Source: Olsenella sp. An270 (GTDB taxonomy: Bacteria; Actinomycetota; Coriobacteriia; Coriobacteriales; Atopobiaceae). Taken from it: a stretch of 64,000 nt of DNA. Location of the stretch: the NCBI RefSeq assembly GCF_002159735.1, contig NZ_NFJF01000001.1, forward strand, positions 1-64,000, read 5' to 3'. The translations under genes were made by a program, and so were the position numbers. The notes below the pieces were generated by a model, which worked only from the letters and a program-made list of their open reading frames with translations, searched no databases and was not told the origin of the DNA. Shown in pieces: positions 1 to 9,341 of the stretch (position 1 is the stretch's first letter; every line of letters begins with the position of its first letter).

Positions 1-320
1 CTCCGACGACGACCGCCCGCCCCGCCCGAGCGGGCTGTGAGCGTTCTTCTCGCCCGCCGGCTCTTCTCGTCCGATCTAGAAAGTGCCGTCCTTGTCATGG
101 GGGCTTCTAGAAATCGGGGGGCTTGTACGGCATGGCCGCCCCACCACGGTGCAACCCCGTCGATTCCTAGAAGAAAAGGCGACAAGGGCGAGAATAACCG
201 GATCGGGTTGGGACAACCCCGGGGATTCCTGGAGGCGCTCAGGACAAGAGCGCGAATTCCTAGACGGCCCAGTGACAACCCCGCCGAGTTTCGGATCGAG
301 TCGAGGCGGCCAGCACGGCG
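1..320. other. Intergenic region before the phospholipase C-like gene
   Basis: No gene is supported here. Bases 1-73 hold a GC-rich stretch with a small GCCCG-AGC-GGGC hairpin and one exact copy of the window-wide octamer TTCTCGCC (47-54). Bases 74-296 are the first 31-bp repeat array, described separately. The remaining bases run up to the stop codon of the minus-strand gene at 321. Confidence 0.8.
74..296. repeat. Inverted array 1 of a 31-bp-period repeat
   Basis: Repeat unit is about 23 bp: a TTCTAGAA-like box, then a core like TCGCCGCCCTTGTC, followed by about 8 variable bases. Two forward units end at 96 and 127. Five reverse units (GACAAGGGC... ending in a CCTAGAA-like box) start at 150, 181, 212, 243 and 274. 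Every step is exactly 31 bp. A 22-bp centre (128-149) separates the two halves, the same length as in the second array at 18891-19237. Several units are mutated (the one at 150 begins TGCAA instead of GACAA). The array lies directly beyond the 3' end of the minus-strand gene ending at 321. Function unknown. Confidence 0.85.
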
Positions 321-1253
321 CTAGTCGTCGGTCCCGGGCCGGCCGGAGAAGTCGAGGCCGGCCACGAGCGCGCGCAGACGGGCCTCGTCCCCGCGGACGA
401 ACGCCTCGGCGAGCCCGGGATAGGCCAGACGCGCCTCGTCGAAGAGGTCGGCGGCGCTGTCGGTGCGCACCTCGCCGGTGAACGGGTGGGTCCACGGGTG
501 GCGCTCGAGGTTGGCGGCCGGGCACTCGTCGGAGCGGCGTACGTAGTGGGTGCATGCCGTCGTGAGCCCGGTCCCGCGCAGGGCGCGCTCTGCCAGCGCG
601 GCGCCGCGGGCGCGCAGCGTGCCGGCCGGCTCGATCAGGCGGTAGACGACCTCGTAGTCGCGGACCGCGGCGGCGTACTCGCGGGCGTCGATCGCGACGC
701 CAAAGACGCCGAGTGCCACCTGCGAGAGCAGGGCGCCCGCGACGCGCTCGGTGCGGGCGGTGCGCATGAGGTTGGTCGACGACGGGCGCTCGCAGATGGT
801 GGCGTGCCGCTTCTCCCAGAGGATCCAGGAGTCGAGGTCGCTCTCGATGACGGCGTGGACCTCGCGCTCGAGCCCGGCGAGCGAGGGCTCGACGTCGCAG
901 AGCGCCCGCTGCTGGGCGACCACGAACGGGTGGGCGGCGCGGTCGAGCGCGTAGTGGCCCAGGATGCCGAGCGCGAAGGCGCGACCCACGCGCTCGTCGG
1001 GCGCGGGCAGGTGGCCCACGCCGTCGCGCAGGGCGAGCAGGGCCCGCGTGACGTGGCCGGACTGGATCTTTCGGCCGAGGTCGTGGCAGACGGCGGCGCG
1101 GGACGGGAGCGTCGAGAACCGGGCGGCGAGCGGGTCGGGGCCCTGGTTGCCCAGCAGGAACGCGAGGAGCTCCTCCTCGCCCTCCACGAGGCCGCGCGGC
1201 AGCTCGGAGAGGATGTCCTCGCCAAATATGTGATGCGTGATGAGCGCGGGCAT
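321..1253 (-). CDS. Zinc-dependent phospholipase C family protein
   Basis: A 310-residue protein. It has the pattern of the bacterial zinc-dependent phospholipase C domain (PF00882-like): an N-terminal ALITHHIFGEDIL, then FLLGNQGPDPL (residues about 31-41), CHDLGRKIQSGH, and ILGHYALDRAAHPFV near residue 100, with histidines and aspartates spaced as zinc ligands. Members without a signal peptide are common in Gram-positive bacteria and their substrates are mostly unknown. No signal peptide or membrane segment is visible. The ATG at 1253 is chosen because a GGGAGGGG ribosome-binding site precedes it; a longer upstream frame runs antisense-like through rnhA and is not credible. The gene lies downstream of polA and rnhA on the same strand, with a 77-bp gap that suggests separate or read-through expression. 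The catalytic role is inferred from the family. Confidence 0.8.
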   Translation of the reverse strand: MPALITHHIFGEDILSELPRGLVEGEEELLAFLLGNQGPDPLAARFSTLPSRAAVCHDLGRKIQSGHVTRALLALRDGVGHLPAPDERVGRAFALGILGHYALDRAAHPFVVAQQRALCDVEPSLAGLEREVHAVIESDLDSWILWEKRHATICERPSSTNLMRTARTERVAGALLSQVALGVFGVAIDAREYAAAVRDYEVVYRLIEPAGTLRARGAALAERALRGTGLTTACTHYVRRSDECPAANLERHPWTHPFTGEVRTDSAADLFDEARLAYPGLAEAFVRGDEARLRALVAGLDFSGRPGTDD

Positions 1254-1330
1254 GGCCCCTCCCTGCGTGCGCGGTCCTTCTCGGCAGTGCCCTAAGGGTA
1301 GCGCAAAGGGGCGCGCGCGGGCGAGAGGGA

Positions 1331-1870
1331 CTACCCGTCGAAGCCGACGTCCTCCGCCAGGTCCGACCCGTCGGCGGCCCCCGTGGCGAGCCCGTCGCAG
1401 CGCTCGTTCTCGGGATGCCCCGCGTGCCCCTTGATCCAGACCCACGTCACCTCGTGCGGCTCGCAGGCTGCGAGCAGCCGCCGCCAGAGGTCGACGTTCT
1501 TCACGGGCTGCTTGCTCGCGGTCTTCCAGCCGCGCCGCTGCCAGCCGCCGATCCAGTTCTGGTTGAAGGCGTTGCACACGTACTGGGAGTCGGTCGTCAT
1601 GGTCACCGCGCACGGGCGTCGCAGCGCCTCGAGCGCGGCGATCGCACCCATGAGCTCCATGCGGTTGTTGGTGGTGCGCCGGTAGCCGCCGGAGAGCTCG
1701 CGCTCGTGGACGGCGCCGTCGGGCCCGGTGTAGCGCAGCAGCGCGCCGTAGCCGCCCGGCCCCGGGTTGCCGCGCGACGACCCGTCCGACCACGCCTCCA
1801 CGCGCATGAGCGGGCCCGCTGCCGCGACCTTCTCGCCCGCCGTGCGCGAGAACTCCTCCCAGCTCGCCAC
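1331..1870 (-). CDS. rnhA: Ribonuclease HI
   Basis: A 179-residue ribonuclease HI, which cleaves the RNA strand of RNA-DNA hybrids in the cytoplasm. The four acidic catalytic residues are visible in order: D in [17 protein letters not shown] in [11 protein letters not shown] in TTDSQYV and D in NERCDGLA; the [12 protein letters not shown] segment supplies the flexible-loop histidine. The start is taken as GTG at 1870, sharing one base with the TAG of polA (TAGTG), which implies translational coupling. An internal ATG at 1807 (MRVEAWSDG) would give a protein of more usual length, so the first 21 residues are uncertain. Sitting directly behind polA fits a joint role in RNA primer and R-loop removal. 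Confidence 0.93.
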   Translation of the reverse strand: MASWEEFSRTAGEKVAAAGPLMRVEAWSDGSSRGNPGPGGYGALLRYTGPDGAVHERELSGGYRRTTNNRMELMGAIAALEALRRPCAVTMTTDSQYVCNAFNQNWIGGWQRRGWKTASKQPVKNVDLWRRLLAACEPHEVTWVWIKGHAGHPENERCDGLATGAADGSDLAEDVGFDG

Positions 1871-4554
1871 TACTTGGCCTCCGCCCAGTTGGCGCCGTAG
1901 GAGACCTCGGCCACCAGCGGCACCTTGAGCTCCACGATGCCCTCCATCGTCTCGCGCACGAGCGCGCTCACGGTCTCGACCTCGGCCTCGGGGACCTCGA
2001 GGTCCAGCTCGTCGTGGATCTGCAGCACGAGCTTGGAGGCGAGGCCCTCCTCGTGCAGGCGCCGCTCCACGCGCACCATCGCGATCTTGATGATGTCGGC
2101 GGCGGTGCCCTGCATGGGGTGGTTCATCGCCGTGCGCTCGCCAAAGGCCACGAGCTGGCGATTGCGCTGCTGGAACTCGCGGATGTGGCGCTTGCGGCCG
2201 TACATGGTCTCGGCCCAGCCGCGCTCGTGGGCGAGGCGCACCGACTCGTCGAGGAACGCGCGCACGCCGGGGTAGGCGGCAAAGTAGCGGTCGATCATCT
2301 CCTGCGCCTCGGCGCGGGGAATCTTGAGCGAGCTCGACAGGCCAAAGGCCTGCTGGCCGTAGACGATGCCAAAGTTCACGGCCTTGGCGCGGCTGCGCAG
2401 CTGCGGCGTGACCTCGTCGAGCGGCACGCCAAAGACGCGCGCGGCGGTGGCGGCGTGGAAGTCGCGGCCCTCGCAGAAGGCGGCGATCAGGTGCTCGTCC
2501 CCGGAGAGGTGGGCCAGCAGCCTCAGCTCGATCTGCGAGTAGTCGCAGGCGAGAAACACGCTGCCCTCGGGCACCGTGAACGCCTGGCGCACGCGGTGGC
2601 CCAGCTCCGAGCGCGTGGGGATGTTCTGCAGGTTGGGGTCCGAGCTCGAGAGGCGCCCGGTGGCCGTGACCGTCTGGTTGAGCGTGGTGTGCACGCGGCC
2701 GTCGCCGCGCACGAGCGCGGGCAGGGCGTCGAGGTAGGTGCTCTTGATCTTGGAGCGCTCGCGGTAGTCCAGCACGTCGGCCACGATCTCGTGCTCCGCG
2801 GCGAGGTCGGCCAGCACCTTCGCGTTGGTCGAGTAGTAGCCGCGCTTCGTGCGCTTGAGGCCGTAGGTGGGCAGGCCCAGCACGTCAAAGAGGACGTGGC
2901 TGAGCTGCATGGGGGAGTCGATGTTGAAGGGCTCGCCGGCGGCCGCGTGGATCCTCTCGGCCATCGTGGAGACCTCGGCGCCGAGCTCGGCCGACTGCGC
3001 CGCGAGCACGCGTGTGTCCACGGACAGGCCCACGCGCTCCATCTCGGCGAGCACGGGCAGAAGCGGCATCTCCATGTCGTCGAAGAGCCGCTCCGACCCG
3101 TCCTGTCCCAGGCGCTCGCGCAGGGGGGCAACCAGGTCGCGAGCGCGCACGGCGTCGAGCGCGGCCTCGGGGAGCTCCTCGGTGGCGGCGGGCAGCACGC
3201 GGCTGAGGTAGGCCTCGGCGAGCTCCGCGGGCGAGAGGGACGTGCGCTCGGAGTCGAGCAGGTATGCCGCGACGGCCACGTCGAAGATGCGCGCCGGGTC
3301 CACCTCGCGCGGGGCGAGGCGCTCGGCCTCGCTGGAGTCGACGGGGGAGAGCACGTGCAGGAGCGCCTTCACGTCGCCGGCGGCGAGCCGCCCCTCGCGA
3401 AGGAGCCGCTCGAGCGCGTCGTCGGCGTCCGCGTCGTCGAAGCGGCAGACGCTCTCGCCCGTCGCCGCCCAGAGGGTGTGCGCCGTGCCAAAGAGGGCGC
3501 CCTCCTGGCGGTCGTCGTCGAGCGCGCAGCCGACCCACGCGCCGCCTGCGATCGCGGCGTCGAGCGCCGCCGCGGCGTCCTCGCCGACGAGGGGGGCGGG
3601 CAGCGGGGCGGCGGGCTCGGCCGCGGCCTCATCCTCGCCCAGCGCCGCGCGGGCGGCCGCCTCGGCGCCCTCTCCGGCCAGGCGCACGAGGCGCGTGGTC
3701 ATGCCGGTGAAGCCCAGGGCCGAGAAGGCACGGGCCACCTCGGCGGGGTCGAAGGTGGGGAAGCGCGCGTCGGCGAGGTCGAGCTCGATCGGCGCGTCGG
3801 TGCGGATCGTGGCCACGCGGCGGCTGAGCAGGGCGTCGTCCACGTGCGCGCGGAGGTTCTCGCCCATCTTGCCGGGGACCTCGTCCGCGTGCGCGATGAC
3901 CTCGTCCAGGCTGCCGTACTGCACGATCAGCGCGGCGGCCTTCTTGGGGCCGATGCCCGGCACGCCGGGGATGTTGTCGGAGGAGTCGCCCTTGAGGCCG
4001 TAGAAGTCCGGCACCAGCTCGGGCGTGATGCCGTGGTAGAGGTCCTCCACGCTCTCCGGGTCCATGATCTTGACCTCGCTCACGCCCTTCTGGGTGGAGA
4101 CGATCTTCACGTGCTCGGTGGAGAGCTGGTACATGTCGCGGTCGCCGGTGAAGAGCAACATCTCGTAGCCGGCCGCCTCGCCGCGGCGCGCCAGGGTGCC
4201 GAGGATGTCGTCGCCCTCCCAGCCCTCGAGCTCGGCCACGGGGACGTCGAGCGTGCGCAGGAGCTCCTTCACCATCGGGAACTGCTCGTGCAGCGCCGGG
4301 TCCATCGGCGGGCGCTGTGCCTTGTACTGCGGCAGCATCTCCATGCGCACGCGCGGCTTGCCCTTGTCGAAGGCGCAGATCACGCCGTCGGGGTGGAAGG
4401 TGTCCACCATCTTGATGAACATGTTGAAGAAGCCGAAGAGCGCGCCCGTGGAGCGGCCGTCCGGCGCGTTCATGGGCTGGCGGATCGCGTGGAACGCGCG
4501 GTGCATGAGCGAGTTCCCGTCGATGACGGCGATGGTGCGGGTGGGTTCTGCCAT
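1870..4554 (-). CDS. polA: DNA polymerase I, apparently without proofreading
   Basis: An 894-residue DNA polymerase I used in Okazaki fragment maturation and repair. The N-terminal 5'-nuclease domain begins with [14 protein letters not shown]. The C-terminal polymerase domain has motif [11 protein letters not shown] near residue 670, motif [15 protein letters not shown] near 720 and motif [11 protein letters not shown] near 846. The middle 3'-5' exonuclease-like domain (about 300-480) lacks the Asp-x-Glu catalytic motif: the matching strand near residue 340 reads GCALDDDRQ. This resembles the proofreading-dead domains known in Taq and Bacillus Pol I. The ATG at 4554 has an AAGGAGG site in front; an in-frame extension further upstream has none and crosses the promoter region. 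Divergent from gltB. Confidence 0.96.
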   Translation of the reverse strand: MAEPTRTIAVIDGNSLMHRAFHAIRQPMNAPDGRSTGALFGFFNMFIKMVDTFHPDGVICAFDKGKPRVRMEMLPQYKAQRPPMDPALHEQFPMVKELLRTLDVPVAELEGWEGDDILGTLARRGEAAGYEMLLFTGDRDMYQLSTEHVKIVSTQKGVSEVKIMDPESVEDLYHGITPELVPDFYGLKGDSSDNIPGVPGIGPKKAAALIVQYGSLDEVIAHADEVPGKMGENLRAHVDDALLSRRVATIRTDAPIELDLADARFPTFDPAEVARAFSALGFTGMTTRLVRLAGEGAEAAARAALGEDEAAAEPAAPLPAPLVGEDAAAALDAAIAGGAWVGCALDDDRQEGALFGTAHTLWAATGESVCRFDDADADDALERLLREGRLAAGDVKALLHVLSPVDSSEAERLAPREVDPARIFDVAVAAYLLDSERTSLSPAELAEAYLSRVLPAATEELPEAALDAVRARDLVAPLRERLGQDGSERLFDDMEMPLLPVLAEMERVGLSVDTRVLAAQSAELGAEVSTMAERIHAAAGEPFNIDSPMQLSHVLFDVLGLPTYGLKRTKRGYYSTNAKVLADLAAEHEIVADVLDYRERSKIKSTYLDALPALVRGDGRVHTTLNQTVTATGRLSSSDPNLQNIPTRSELGHRVRQAFTVPEGSVFLACDYSQIELRLLAHLSGDEHLIAAFCEGRDFHAATAARVFGVPLDEVTPQLRSRAKAVNFGIVYGQQAFGLSSSLKIPRAEAQEMIDRYFAAYPGVRAFLDESVRLAHERGWAETMYGRKRHIREFQQRNRQLVAFGERTAMNHPMQGTAADIIKIAMVRVERRLHEEGLASKLVLQIHDELDLEVPEAEVETVSALVRETMEGIVELKVPLVAEVSYGANWAEAK

Positions 4555-4747
4555 GGGGCCTCCTTGTGGTTGCCCCTCGATTGTAGGCGAGAAGCGCCGT
4601 GCGTTTCTCAGTCGTTTCCGGTCCGCGTCGCGCGGATGGCAGGCGAGAAACGCGCGCGTGGCGAGCGCGTAGCGAGTTCGTCTCGCTTTTCTCGCCCGCC
4701 CGGGACGCGCCGTAGACTGCCCCTTGAAGTCGAACGAGGGGAGTCCC
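4555..4747. promoter_or_regulatory. Divergent polA/gltB promoter region
   Basis: This 193-bp spacer separates the divergent polA and gltB genes and must hold both promoters. For gltB a possible -10 TAGACT lies at 4713-4718; no clear -35 is visible. The spacer holds three exact copies of the octamer GGCGAGAA/TTCTCGCC (4587-4594, 4642-4649, 4689-4696). Parts of these can pair, for example GAGAAGCGC with GCGTTTCTC. No known operator is recognised. Confidence 0.45.
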
Positions 4748-7700
4748 ATGAAGCGCGGTCTCTACAGGGAGAGCTACGAACACGACGCCTGCGGCATCGG
4801 GGCGATCGCGCACCTGCACGGAAGGCGCAGCCACCAGACGCTCGACGACGCGCTCTCGGTGCTCGTGAACCTGGAGCACCGCGGCGGCAAGGGCCTCGAG
4901 CGCAACACCGGCGACGGCGCGGGCGTGCTCTTCCAGGTGCCGCACCGCTTCTTCCGCAAGGAGGCGCAGAAGGAGGGCCAGATCCTGCCCGACGAGGGCG
5001 ACTACGGCGTGGCCATGCTCTTCCTGCCCCATGACGACCCCGCCGGCGTGCGCGCCGCGCGCCAGGTCTTCGAGCGCGGCTGTGCGGAGTGCGGCCTTCC
5101 GCTCATGTTCTGGCGCGAGGTCCCGGTGGACCCGCACGACCTGGGCTCCACCGCGCGGGCCTGCATGCCCACGATCTGCCAGGCGTTCCTGCGTCGTCCG
5201 GACGACGTGCCCCGCGGCCAGGACTTCGAGCGCCGTCTCTACGTGACCCGGCGCGCGGTCGAGCGCGCGGCCGACGCCGAGCCCGCCCTCGCCGGCAAGA
5301 TCTTCTACGTCTGCAGCATGTCCAGCCGGACCATCGTGTACAAGGGCATGCTCGTGGCCACCCAGATGCGCCGCTTCTACCTGGACCTCAACGATGCCGC
5401 GGTGGAGACGGCGCTCGCCCTCGTGCACTCGCGCTACTCGACCAACACCACGCCCTCCTGGGAGCGCGCCCACCCCAACCGCTACCTCATCCACAACGGC
5501 GAGATCAACACCCTGCGCGGCAACGTGAGCTGGATCCGCGCCCGCGAGCCCAGGCTCTACTCGCCCGTGCTGGGGGCCGACCTCGAGCGCGTGATGCCGA
5601 TCATCAACCGCGAGGGCTCCGACTCCGCGATCCTGGACAACGTGCTCGAGTTCCTCGTCATGAACGGGCGGCCGCTCGACCGCGCGGTCACGCTCATGAT
5701 GCCCGAGCCCTGGGACAAGAACCCCGCGCTCGGCGAGAAGCGCCGTGCCTACGACGAGTACCAGTCCATGCTCATGGAGCCCTGGGACGGCCCGGCGGCG
5801 ATCGTGTTCACGGACGGCCGCATGCTGGGCGCGGCGCTCGACCGCAACGGCCTGCGTCCCGCGCGCTACTACGTGACGCGCGACGACCGCCTGATCCTGG
5901 CCTCCGAGGTGGGCACCATCGACGTCGACCCCGCCAACGTTCTGCGCGCGGGCTGCCTCGGTCCCGGGGAGATGCTCGAGGTCGACCCGGTCGCCGGACG
6001 GGTCATCGGCAACGACGAGATCCGCGACCGCCTGGCGGGCGAGAAGCCCTATCGCGACTGGATCGACGAGGAGACGATCGACCTCACGGACCTGCCCCCG
6101 ACGGAGGACCCCGGCACCTTTGCCAACCTGACGAAGGTGCCGGGCACCTTTGTCAGGTCTCTCGCGGAGCACGGCTGGCACTACGACGACGTGGACGAGG
6201 TCGTGCGACCCATGGCCGAGAAGGGCGCGGTGCCGCTGGCCTCGATGGGCGTGGACGCGCCGCTCGCGTGCCTCTCGACGCGCGACCGCTCGTTCTTCGA
6301 CTACTTCCACCAGCTCTTCGCGCAGGTGACCAACCCGCCGATCGACGCGCTGCGCGAGAGCGTCGTCACGAGCACGAAGCTCTACCTCGGCAACCACGGC
6401 AACCTGCTCGAGGACTGCCGCGACAGCTGCCGCCTCGTGCGCCTCCCGTCGCCGATCCTCTCGGACGACGACTTCCGTCGCCTCTGCGCGATCGACCGGC
6501 CGGGCTTCCGCGTGGCGAGCGTCTGCGCGACCTACCCGTTGGCGGGCGGCCCCCACGCGCTCGACCGCGCCCTCACCGAGCTGGCGGAGCAGGTCGAGAA
6601 GGACGTGCGCGCCGGTGCGAACATCGTGGTGATCTCGGACCGCGCGGCGGCCGGCGAGGTACCCGTCCCCTCGCTGCTCGCCCTCGGCTGCGTGCACAAC
6701 CACCTGATCCGTCGCGGTCTTCGCACCCTCGTCGACCTCGTCGTGGAGACGGGAGACGCGATCAGCGCGCACGACTTCGCGTGCCTCGTGTCCTTCTCGG
6801 CCTCCGGCATCTGCCCCTACCTGGCACACGACTGCGTCCGCGACCTCTGTGCCCGCGGCGAGCTCGAGTCCGACCCCGAGGAGGCCTGCGCCAGCTACGA
6901 CCGCGCGGTCACGGCCGGCATCGTCTCCATCATGTCCAAGATGGGCATCTCCACGATGCAGGGCTATCACTCCGCGCAGATATTCGAGATCGTGGGCCTT
7001 GCGGACGAGCTTGTGGAGCGCTGCTTCACCTACACCGCCACGCGCGTGGGCGGCCTCACGGTGGACGACCTCCAGCGCCTGCTCGACGAGCGCCACGCGG
7101 CGGCGCTCGCGCTCGGGCGCACGCCGGCGCCGGGCCAGCTCCCCACGCTCGGCCTCACCAAATGGCGGCCGTCCGGCGAGGAGCACCTCATCGACCCCAA
7201 GGCCATCTACCTGCTTCAGCGCGCCTGTCGCGAGGGCGACTACGACCTCTTCAGGGAGTACGCCGCCTGGGTGCACCGACCCGGCCGCGCCGTCACCCTG
7301 CGCGACCTCATGGACCTGTCGCCCGCCGCCGACCCCGTCCCGCTCGACGAGGTCGAGCCCGCGAGCCAGATCGTGAGGCGCTTCAACACCGGCGCCATGA
7401 GCTACGGCTCGATCTCCCGCGAGCAGCACGAGTGCCTGGCCGTCGCGATGAATCGCCTGCACGGACGGTCAAACTCGGGCGAGGGCGGCGAGGACCCGGC
7501 GCGCGAGACGCCTCGCGCAAACGGCGACTCCGCACGCTCCGCGATCAAGCAGGTGGCATCCGGCCGCTTTGGCGTGACGAGCCGCTACCTGGTCTCCGCG
7601 ACGGAGATCCAGATCAAGATGGCCCAGGGCGCCAAGCCCGGCGAGGGCGGCCACCTCCCCGGGAAGAAGGTCTACCCGTGGATCGCGGAGGTCCGCCAGT

Positions 7701-9340
7701 CCACGCCCGGCGTGAGCCTCATCTCTCCGCCGCCCCACCACGACATCTACTCGATCGAGGACCTCGCCGAGCTCATCTTTGACCTCAAGTGCGCCAACCC
7801 CGGCGCCCGCGTCTCGGTCAAGCTCTGCTCGCTCGCGGGCGTGGGCACCATCGCCACAGGCGTGGCCAAGGGCGGGGCCGACAAGATCCTCGTCTCGGGA
7901 CACAACGGCGGCACCGGCGCCGCCCCGCGCGACTCGATCTACCACGCCGGCATCCCGTTCGAGATCGGCCTCGCCGAGACGCAGCAGACGCTCGTGCGCA
8001 ACGGCCTGCGCTCGCGCGTGGTGCTCGAGACCGACGGCAAGCTCATGAGCGGCCGCGACGTGGCGATCGCGGCGCTTCTGGGCGCCGAGGAGTTTGGCTT
8101 CGCCACGATGCCGCTCATCGCCTGCGGCTGCCTCATGCAGCGCGACTGCCAGCGCGACACCTGCCCGGCGGGCGTGGCCACGCAGGACGAGCGCCTGCGC
8201 TGCCGCTTTGCTGGCCGGCCCGAGCACGTGGTCAACTTCATGACGTTCGTCGCCGAGGAGCTGCGCGAGATCATGGCGTCGCTGGGCTTCCGCACGGTCG
8301 ACGAGATGGTGGGCCGCGCGGACTGCCTGCGCCAGGTCCCCGTCGCCGGCGAGGCAAACTGGAAGGCCAACCGCCTGGACCTCTCCGACCTCCTCGCCGA
8401 GCCGGTCTGCGAGTACGGGCAGCAGATCCCCGGGGCGGACGCCCCGCGCTTCCTGCCCGAGATGGCCGCAGACCTGGAGCTGGACCGCACGCTCGACGCC
8501 ACGCTGCTCGTGCCCTACACCGAGCGATCCCGAGCGCACCTCGAGCCGATCCGCCTGAGTGCGGACATCGACAACGTCAACCGCTGCGTGGGCACGATGC
8601 TCGGCAGCCGCGTGACGGCGGCGCACCCCGAGGGCCTGCCGGAGGGGTCGGTCACCGTGGACTGCGCGGGCTCGGCGGGTCAGAGCTTCGGGGCGTTCCT
8701 GCCCGCGGGCGTCACGCTCAACGTTGCCGGCGACGCCAACGACTACTTTGGCAAGGGTCTCTCGGGCGGCGTGCTCTCGGTGCGCCCCTCGCCCGGCGCC
8801 ACCTACAAGTTCGACGAGAACGTGATCGTGGGCAACGTTGCCCTCTACGGCGCCACGGGAGGCCGCGCCTTCGTGAACGGCCTCGCCGGCCAGCGCTTCT
8901 GCGTGCGCAACTCCGGCGCCTCCGTGGTGGTGGAGGGCGTGGGAGCGCACGGCTGCGAGTACATGACCGGCGGCACGGTCGTCGTGCTCGGCGAGGTGGG
9001 CCCCAATTTCGCGGCCGGCATGTCGGGTGGCGTGGCGTACGTCTACGACCGCTTCGGCACGCTCGCGAGCCGCTGCAACCGCGAGCTCGTGAACCTGGAG
9101 GAGCCGGACGAGAAGGACCTCGCGCTCGTGCGCGAGCTCGTGGAGGAGCACGTGCGCCGCACGGCGAGCCCGCGCGGCATCAAGCTGCTCTACCAGTTCG
9201 ACGAGGCGCGCCGCAGCTTCGTGAAGGTGATACCGCGCGACTACGAGCGGGTGCTCGGCCTGGTCGCCGAGGCCGAGGCGGCGGGGGAGACCCACGAGTC
9301 CGCGCTCGAGCGCGCGTTCGACGTCATGAGGGAGGGCTAG
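4748..9340 (+). CDS. gltB: Glutamate synthase large subunit
   Basis: A 1530-residue large subunit of glutamate synthase, which moves the amide nitrogen of glutamine to 2-oxoglutarate. A 14-residue leader precedes the expected nucleophile cysteine (EHDACGIGAIAHL), so a class II glutaminase N-terminus is generated by processing. The FMN synthase domain includes GAKPGEGGHLPGKKVYPW and GHNGGTGAAPRDS. The 3Fe-4S cysteines lie in CGCLMQRDCQRDTCPAG near residue 1130. A C-terminal GXGXG beta-helix domain ends the protein. The ATG at 4748 is preceded by AGGGGAG; a TTG 24 bp upstream is less likely. The gene lies 1 bp before gltD. A palindromic insertion-like segment encodes about residues 454-470 (see 6127-6157). 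Confidence 0.97.
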   Translation: MKRGLYRESYEHDACGIGAIAHLHGRRSHQTLDDALSVLVNLEHRGGKGLERNTGDGAGVLFQVPHRFFRKEAQKEGQILPDEGDYGVAMLFLPHDDPAGVRAARQVFERGCAECGLPLMFWREVPVDPHDLGSTARACMPTICQAFLRRPDDVPRGQDFERRLYVTRRAVERAADAEPALAGKIFYVCSMSSRTIVYKGMLVATQMRRFYLDLNDAAVETALALVHSRYSTNTTPSWERAHPNRYLIHNGEINTLRGNVSWIRAREPRLYSPVLGADLERVMPIINREGSDSAILDNVLEFLVMNGRPLDRAVTLMMPEPWDKNPALGEKRRAYDEYQSMLMEPWDGPAAIVFTDGRMLGAALDRNGLRPARYYVTRDDRLILASEVGTIDVDPANVLRAGCLGPGEMLEVDPVAGRVIGNDEIRDRLAGEKPYRDWIDEETIDLTDLPPTEDPGTFANLTKVPGTFVRSLAEHGWHYDDVDEVVRPMAEKGAVPLASMGVDAPLACLSTRDRSFFDYFHQLFAQVTNPPIDALRESVVTSTKLYLGNHGNLLEDCRDSCRLVRLPSPILSDDDFRRLCAIDRPGFRVASVCATYPLAGGPHALDRALTELAEQVEKDVRAGANIVVISDRAAAGEVPVPSLLALGCVHNHLIRRGLRTLVDLVVETGDAISAHDFACLVSFSASGICPYLAHDCVRDLCARGELESDPEEACASYDRAVTAGIVSIMSKMGISTMQGYHSAQIFEIVGLADELVERCFTYTATRVGGLTVDDLQRLLDERHAAALALGRTPAPGQLPTLGLTKWRPSGEEHLIDPKAIYLLQRACREGDYDLFREYAAWVHRPGRAVTLRDLMDLSPAADPVPLDEVEPASQIVRRFNTGAMSYGSISREQHECLAVAMNRLHGRSNSGEGGEDPARETPRANGDSARSAIKQVASGRFGVTSRYLVSATEIQIKMAQGAKPGEGGHLPGKKVYPWIAEVRQSTPGVSLISPPPHHDIYSIEDLAELIFDLKCANPGARVSVKLCSLAGVGTIATGVAKGGADKILVSGHNGGTGAAPRDSIYHAGIPFEIGLAETQQTLVRNGLRSRVVLETDGKLMSGRDVAIAALLGAEEFGFATMPLIACGCLMQRDCQRDTCPAGVATQDERLRCRFAGRPEHVVNFMTFVAEELREIMASLGFRTVDEMVGRADCLRQVPVAGEANWKANRLDLSDLLAEPVCEYGQQIPGADAPRFLPEMAADLELDRTLDATLLVPYTERSRAHLEPIRLSADIDNVNRCVGTMLGSRVTAAHPEGLPEGSVTVDCAGSAGQSFGAFLPAGVTLNVAGDANDYFGKGLSGGVLSVRPSPGATYKFDENVIVGNVALYGATGGRAFVNGLAGQRFCVRNSGASVVVEGVGAHGCEYMTGGTVVVLGEVGPNFAAGMSGGVAYVYDRFGTLASRCNRELVNLEEPDEKDLALVRELVEEHVRRTASPRGIKLLYQFDEARRSFVKVIPRDYERVLGLVAEAEAAGETHESALERAFDVMREG
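6127..6157. repeat. Palindrome inside gltB coding sequence
   Basis: The 31 bases form two 15-nt arms around a single central G. The left arm is CCTGACGAAGGTGCC and the right arm is GGCACCTTTGTCAGG, with only one non-Watson-Crick position (G-T). A partial direct copy, CCGGCACCTTTGCCA, sits just before it at 6110-6125. The segment stays in frame and encodes KVPGTFV between the glutaminase and central domains of GltB. GGTGCC/GGCACC palindromes of this form resemble REP-type repeats, but no other copy was seen in this window. Confidence 0.75.
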
Positions 9341-9341
9341 C

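Noticed and set aside
37-324. Small open frames through repeat array 1
   Set aside because: They run through the repeat units in several phases without ribosome-binding sites and encode low-complexity Arg-rich peptides.
2014-5034. Very long open frame on the strand opposite polA (about 1000 codons)
   Set aside because: Produced by GC-rich third positions of polA; the protein is low-complexity Arg/Gly/Ala/Leu with no domain, and polA is certain on the other strand.
3629-7462. Minus-strand open frame spanning gltB and polA
   Set aside because: It crosses two well-supported genes and the divergent promoter region, and its composition is that of an antisense shadow.
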